This document shows positions 5,601 through 8,199 of a stretch of 8,199 nt of DNA, piece by piece. A program made the translations under genes and the position numbers. Location of the stretch: contig CAMAYW010000093.1 in assembly GCA_945862475.1 (NCBI GenBank), forward strand, positions 1-8,199, written 5' to 3'. This stretch comes from Bacteriovorax stolpii. GTDB lineage: Bacteria; Bdellovibrionota; Bacteriovoracia; Bacteriovoracales; Bacteriovoracaceae. The stretch's first letter is position 1. Each line of letters opens with the position of its first letter. Below the pieces are notes generated by a model, which saw only the letters and a program-made list of their open reading frames with translations, ran no database searches and was not told the DNA's origin.

Positions 5601-6122
5601 ATGTCTAACGAAGTTCTTCACCTCCAGATTCTTGCAACTGGAGGAACGATAGAAAAAATCTATGATGAGTTTGAAGGATCCCTTCAAAATCGAGACACTA
5701 TTGTAAAAAATAAAATTCTTCAAAAACTTAGGCTCCCATACACTGAGATTTCAGTGAAACAAATCATGTCCAAAGATTCTTTGTATATGGATGACACTGA
5801 CAGAGAATTTATTCTAAATTCCATTAAAAAATACGAGCAAGAAAAGAAACCAATTATTGTTCTTCATGGAACAGATACAATGGATCTTACGAGTAAGTAT
5901 TGTCATGACAATTACCCAGATGTTGCTGTTCCTGTCGTTTTCACTGGTGCTATGAAGCCACTGGGCTTTGATGATTCTGATGCTGCCCAAAATGTGATTG
6001 AAGCGATTTTTGCTGCGAGAATTTTATCGCCGGCCTACTACGTCACTTTTCATGGAAAACTTTTCACAGTACCTAACTTTAGAAAGAATAAACAACGTGG
6101 CACTTTCGAGGAGATCGAGTAA
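5601..6122 (+). CDS. Single-domain asparaginase-family protein
   Basis: A 173-residue protein equal to the N-terminal catalytic domain of bacterial L-asparaginases (usually about 320-350 residues with a second domain). Seen: LATGGTIEK at 11-19 with the nucleophile-type Thr16, MSKDS at 56-60 (matching the SQD loop that holds Ser58 in E. coli AnsB), HGTDTM at 89-94 with the Thr91/Asp92 pair, TGAMKP at 115-120 and a C-terminal RKN at 161-163 that may supply the catalytic Lys. The C-terminal domain, which completes the active site of the classic dimer, is missing. The end is a clean stop that overlaps the next ATG by one base, so this looks like a natural short form rather than a broken gene; short asparaginase-domain proteins of this size are known. 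Asparagine hydrolysis is possible but not assured. The ribosome site is weak (AGGG about 13 bases upstream). Confidence 0.82.
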   Translation: MSNEVLHLQILATGGTIEKIYDEFEGSLQNRDTIVKNKILQKLRLPYTEISVKQIMSKDSLYMDDTDREFILNSIKKYEQEKKPIIVLHGTDTMDLTSKYCHDNYPDVAVPVVFTGAMKPLGFDDSDAAQNVIEAIFAARILSPAYYVTFHGKLFTVPNFRKNKQRGTFEEIE

Positions 6123-6952
6123 TGAAAAAAATAATTTTTCTTATGATTTTTCTAAACTCTCAAGTTTATGCCTGGGGGCCAACGGGCCACAGAGCTGTAG
6201 GTGCCGTTGCAGAAAAATTTCTCGATCCATTTGTTGCAGCTAAAGTTTACAAAATACTTGGTGAAAATTCTCTTTCTCGAGTTTCAAACTGGTCAGATGA
6301 AATTAAATCTGAGCCGGATACCTATTCTTACACATTCAATTGGCATTACACTGACTGGAAAGATGAAGATCATCAGCATGACGAAACGAATTCCTCTGGG
6401 AAATTACTAACGGTAATTAAAGATCAATTGGCGATCTTAAAAGATCCTCAATCATCCGATGATAAAAAAGTTTTTGCTCTAAAATTTATTGTTCATCTTA
6501 TTGGAGATCTTCATCAACCCCTTCATGTTGGTAATGGGTTAGATATGGGTGGTAATAAATGCAAAGTGATTTTTCATAAAAAAGAAACTAATCTTCATGC
6601 ACTTTGGGATGAAGGGATGATAGATTTCACAAAACTAAGTTTCAGCGAACTCGCTCAATATGTCTCTCAAGGTAGATCAATTGAAGATGTGCGATCGTGG
6701 AAGAGTGGGGATGTGGTAGATTGGGCGCTTGAATCAAAAAAATTAAGAGCATCAATTTACCCAAATGATGTTTTGCCTTCAGATTCACCCTCTACAGTAA
6801 AACAATATTGCCGAAGCGATATTGTGGTGACCGCTGAGGCCATGCCGAAGCTTTCTTATGAATACAGCTATAAGTTTGTACCTCTTATGGAGCAGAGAAT
6901 TTTTCAGGCAGGACTTAGGCTTGCCGTCCTTCTTAACAGCGCCCTAAAATAG
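6122..6952 (+). CDS. Secreted S1/P1-type zinc nuclease
   Basis: A 276-residue exported phospholipase C/P1-type nuclease that hydrolyses single-stranded DNA and RNA with a three-zinc centre. The signal peptide is residues 1-17 (MKKIIFLMIFLNSQVYA), and cleavage exposes Trp18, the N-terminal zinc ligand of the family. All expected ligands can be placed by analogy with P1: W18, H23, D59 (NWSDEI), H75 (WHYTD), H125 and D129 (HLIGD), H135 (HQPLH), H159 and D163 (NLHALWD). The set is complete, so it should be active in the periplasm or outside the cell. GAGGAG lies eight bases before the ATG, inside the end of the asparaginase-family gene, and the two share TAATG, so they form one operon. In a predator or scavenger it would release nucleotides from foreign nucleic acid; that role is inferred. 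Confidence 0.93.
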   Translation: MKKIIFLMIFLNSQVYAWGPTGHRAVGAVAEKFLDPFVAAKVYKILGENSLSRVSNWSDEIKSEPDTYSYTFNWHYTDWKDEDHQHDETNSSGKLLTVIKDQLAILKDPQSSDDKKVFALKFIVHLIGDLHQPLHVGNGLDMGGNKCKVIFHKKETNLHALWDEGMIDFTKLSFSELAQYVSQGRSIEDVRSWKSGDVVDWALESKKLRASIYPNDVLPSDSPSTVKQYCRSDIVVTAEAMPKLSYEYSYKFVPLMEQRIFQAGLRLAVLLNSALK

Positions 6953-6982
6953 TCTAGTTGCCTCAGAATTAAGGCGACTAGA
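6953..6982. other. Stem-loop directly after the nuclease gene
   Basis: TCTAGTTGCCT (6953-6963) pairs with AGGCGACTAGA (6972-6982) over 11 base pairs including one G-U, with an eight-base loop. It begins at the first base after the TAG stop. No T-run follows on the plus strand, so it is not a textbook intrinsic terminator. It may protect the 3' end or stop transcription with Rho. Confidence 0.5.
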
Positions 6983-6998
6983 ATCGTCAAAGATGAAT

Positions 6999-7060
6999 AA
7001 AGAGTGGGTAAGTAGCTGAAAATTTGGCTTGTGCCCATTCCTCTTTCCCGGAACATTTTT
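6999..7060 (+). other. Possible second hairpin and T-run in the leader region
   Basis: AAAGAGTGGG (6999-7008) can pair with CCCA plus CTCTTT (7034-7037 and 7041-7046) across a three-base bulge and a loop of 25 bases. A TTTTT run follows at about 7056-7060. It could be a weak terminator for the nuclease operon, or chance. The remainder of the 6953-7125 gap holds a sigma-28-like promoter and no convincing ORF. Confidence 0.25.
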
Positions 7061-7078
7061 CTCCGTGATAATAATTTT

Positions 7079-7105
7079 AAGAATTTGTATCGCCGAAGCC
7101 GATAA
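7079..7105 (+). promoter_or_regulatory. Sigma-28 (FliA)-type promoter
   Basis: GCCGATAA at 7098-7105 is a full match to the FliA -10 element. It is preceded at exactly 11 bases by AAGAATTT (7079-7086), which keeps five of eight bases of the TAAAGTTT -35 element including the TTT end. The predicted start is near 7112, leaving a very short leader with GAGG (7113-7116) before the ATG at 7126. This would tie the lipoprotein below to the flagellar/motility regulon. Confidence 0.62.
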
Positions 7106-7125
7106 AAAACCTGAGGTCTTAGACC

Positions 7126-8199
7126 ATGGATAATTTTTTATTAGGGAAGAAAATCTTAAGTCAGTTATTAGTGATGATTTTTATCATCTCTGGCTGTCTG
7201 TCATCAGATTTACCAACTTCAAATTTTGCCTCTCAAGTCAGCGGAGGGAATTGCCCTTTAGGCTCTCAATGTGCTGGAGGTGAGACAAACACAACCATTG
7301 GTTCTGGAACTTCTCTCCCACCAAAAGTTGAAATAAGACACCTCATAGAGCCAAATCTTTCCACAGATCTTACTTATTCAACTGGTACTGGCCAGTCCGC
7401 AGGTGGGAGCTATGTTAGAAAACTAACGATTCCCAAAAATTTCGCGGGTCGATTATATCTAGCTGGTATTAACATCGGTTCCCTCGCTTCAAGACACGTT
7501 AAAGTTCGCTTTAAATTTGGTTTAAATAGAGAAATTGTAACCATCCCTGCTACTGTTTCTCAGGCGCCAGGAATCACCCCTCAAACTCCCATCAGCGTGC
7601 TTGTCATGGATCTTAGATCGGAGCCATTTAGATCGATTCGTCTTCCGTATGATTTGTTTGATTATAATGACTACGATTTGGACTCGAATGGATTTTTTGC
7701 CTCAGGTGTTGAACCAACTCAGGATAATAGAAACACTGGTCTCTATTGCCGTGGTTTAAGAATTGAAGATGATCCTACTTTTGAAGGAGTGGGAGCTTGT
7801 GATGGTGTTCAAACGACTGGTACAGCTGAAGAGTGTCTTTACGCTTATGCAAAAGTACTTGATCAGGGTCTCGTGAAAGTATCAGGCTCAGTGAAAGTCC
7901 CTCTATCTCCATCTTTTCCTCAGATAAAAAGTGCCTCTGGATCAAATTATTTTCAAGATAATATGGCCGATAAATTACTCAAACCTCTAACAGATACAAT
8001 ACCTATCACCGCTCTAAATACAGTTGGTCAAGTCAGATTTAGTGATGCCGCTTTCCCAGTAAATTCCTCAAATTCAGTTTCAGTCGTATTCGATCCTCTA
8101 ACGATGTGGGATCCTAAGTCTATACTTGGGAGTGACTACTATTACCGAGGACCTTATAGGCTCGTTAATCGAGTGAATTGGCAGTTTGCATTTTCATTC
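7126..8199 (+). CDS. Large lipoprotein of unknown function (5' part, runs off the window)
   Basis: The frame stays open for 358 codons from the ATG at 7126 to the right edge. The N-terminus is a lipoprotein signal: Lys8/Lys9, a hydrophobic run, then the lipobox ISGC with the lipidated Cys at residue 24. The +2 residue is Leu, so outer-membrane sorting is expected. A Ser/Thr/Gly-rich linker with Cys43 and Cys49 follows. Residues about 95-175 look like alternating beta strands (KVEIRHL, RKLTIPKNFAGRLYLAGINIG, HVKVRFKFGLNREIVTIP), as in a beta-sandwich. DYNDYDLDSNGF (179-190) is rich in Asp spaced like a calcium-binding loop. Further Cys are at 208, 225 and 237. GAGG lies nine bases before the ATG. 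The gene stands behind a sigma-28-like promoter. I do not recognise the family. Confidence 0.82.
   Translation, partial: MDNFLLGKKILSQLLVMIFIISGCLSSDLPTSNFASQVSGGNCPLGSQCAGGETNTTIGSGTSLPPKVEIRHLIEPNLSTDLTYSTGTGQSAGGSYVRKLTIPKNFAGRLYLAGINIGSLASRHVKVRFKFGLNREIVTIPATVSQAPGITPQTPISVLVMDLRSEPFRSIRLPYDLFDYNDYDLDSNGFFASGVEPTQDNRNTGLYCRGLRIEDDPTFEGVGACDGVQTTGTAEECLYAYAKVLDQGLVKVSGSVKVPLSPSFPQIKSASGSNYFQDNMADKLLKPLTDTIPITALNTVGQVRFSDAAFPVNSSNSVSVVFDPLTMWDPKSILGSDYYYRGPYRLVNRVNWQFAFSF

Noticed and set aside
5601..6122. Asparaginase gene as a pseudogene truncated by frameshift
   Set aside because: The following DNA codes for the start of the nuclease in a tight overlap and shows no remnant of an asparaginase C-terminal domain, so a natural short form is more likely.
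6993..7019. Eight-codon ORF (ATG AAT AAA ... TGA) as a leader peptide
   Set aside because: No ribosome site, no obvious attenuator, and it lies upstream of the predicted sigma-28 start so would not be on that transcript.
7115..7125. GGTCT-T-AGACC palindrome before the lipoprotein start as a regulatory hairpin
   Set aside because: A one-base loop cannot form an RNA hairpin, and the site overlaps the ribosome site. A protein-binding role is possible but unsupported.
1..8199. CRISPR array, tRNA, rRNA, insertion sequence or phage attachment site
   Set aside because: No evenly spaced direct repeats, no cloverleaf or rRNA-like stretch, no transposase or integrase frame and no flanking duplications were seen on either strand.

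Overview
The window is AT-rich bacterial chromosome with tightly packed short transcription units. It suggests a flagellated Gram-negative bacterium: it has an ADP-heptose epimerase for LPS core synthesis, a FliG-type flagellar domain, a lipoprotein, and promoter-like sites resembling those of sigma-54, sigma-28 and sigma-32. The protein flavour (divergent HtpG, DksA-like C4 zinc-finger protein, secreted S1/P1 nuclease, Cys-rich secreted proteins) fits the Bdellovibrionota (Bacteriovorax/Peredibacter/Halobacteriovorax-like predators). That placement is an inference from gene content, not a phylogenetic result.

Layout. (1) Bases 1-437, minus strand: 5' part of a spermidine synthase gene, cut by the left edge. 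(2) 595-2015, plus strand: hldD followed with a 4-base overlap by a stand-alone FliG C-terminal-domain protein. The unit ends in a long hairpin that also serves the convergent gene. (3) 2046-2666, minus strand: an exported six-cysteine protein of unknown function. (4) 2667-3085: about 400 bases carrying repeated ACTGAC motifs, a near-consensus sigma-54 (-24/-12) promoter and an unannotated 34-codon ORF. That ORF leads directly into a DksA/TraR-type regulator gene (3086-3562). (5) A second shared terminator, then htpG (3620-5497, minus) with a sigma-32-like heat-shock promoter. (6) 5601-6952, plus strand: a single-domain asparaginase-family protein and a secreted S1/P1 zinc nuclease in a one-base-overlap pair. 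(7) 6953-7125: structured leader region with a sigma-28 (FliA)-like promoter. (8) 7126 to the right edge: the first 358 codons of a large lipoprotein, open at the edge.

No mobile element, tRNA, rRNA or CRISPR array is visible. No single large novel system stands out. The most interesting signals are regulatory: three alternative-sigma-type promoters in 8 kb, each placed correctly before a different gene. The other notable points are the sigma-54/small-ORF/DksA-like unit and the FliG_C protein translationally coupled to an LPS gene. A plausible but unproven theme is life-cycle control: motility, envelope and stress genes, and degradation of macromolecules, switched by dedicated sigma factors.
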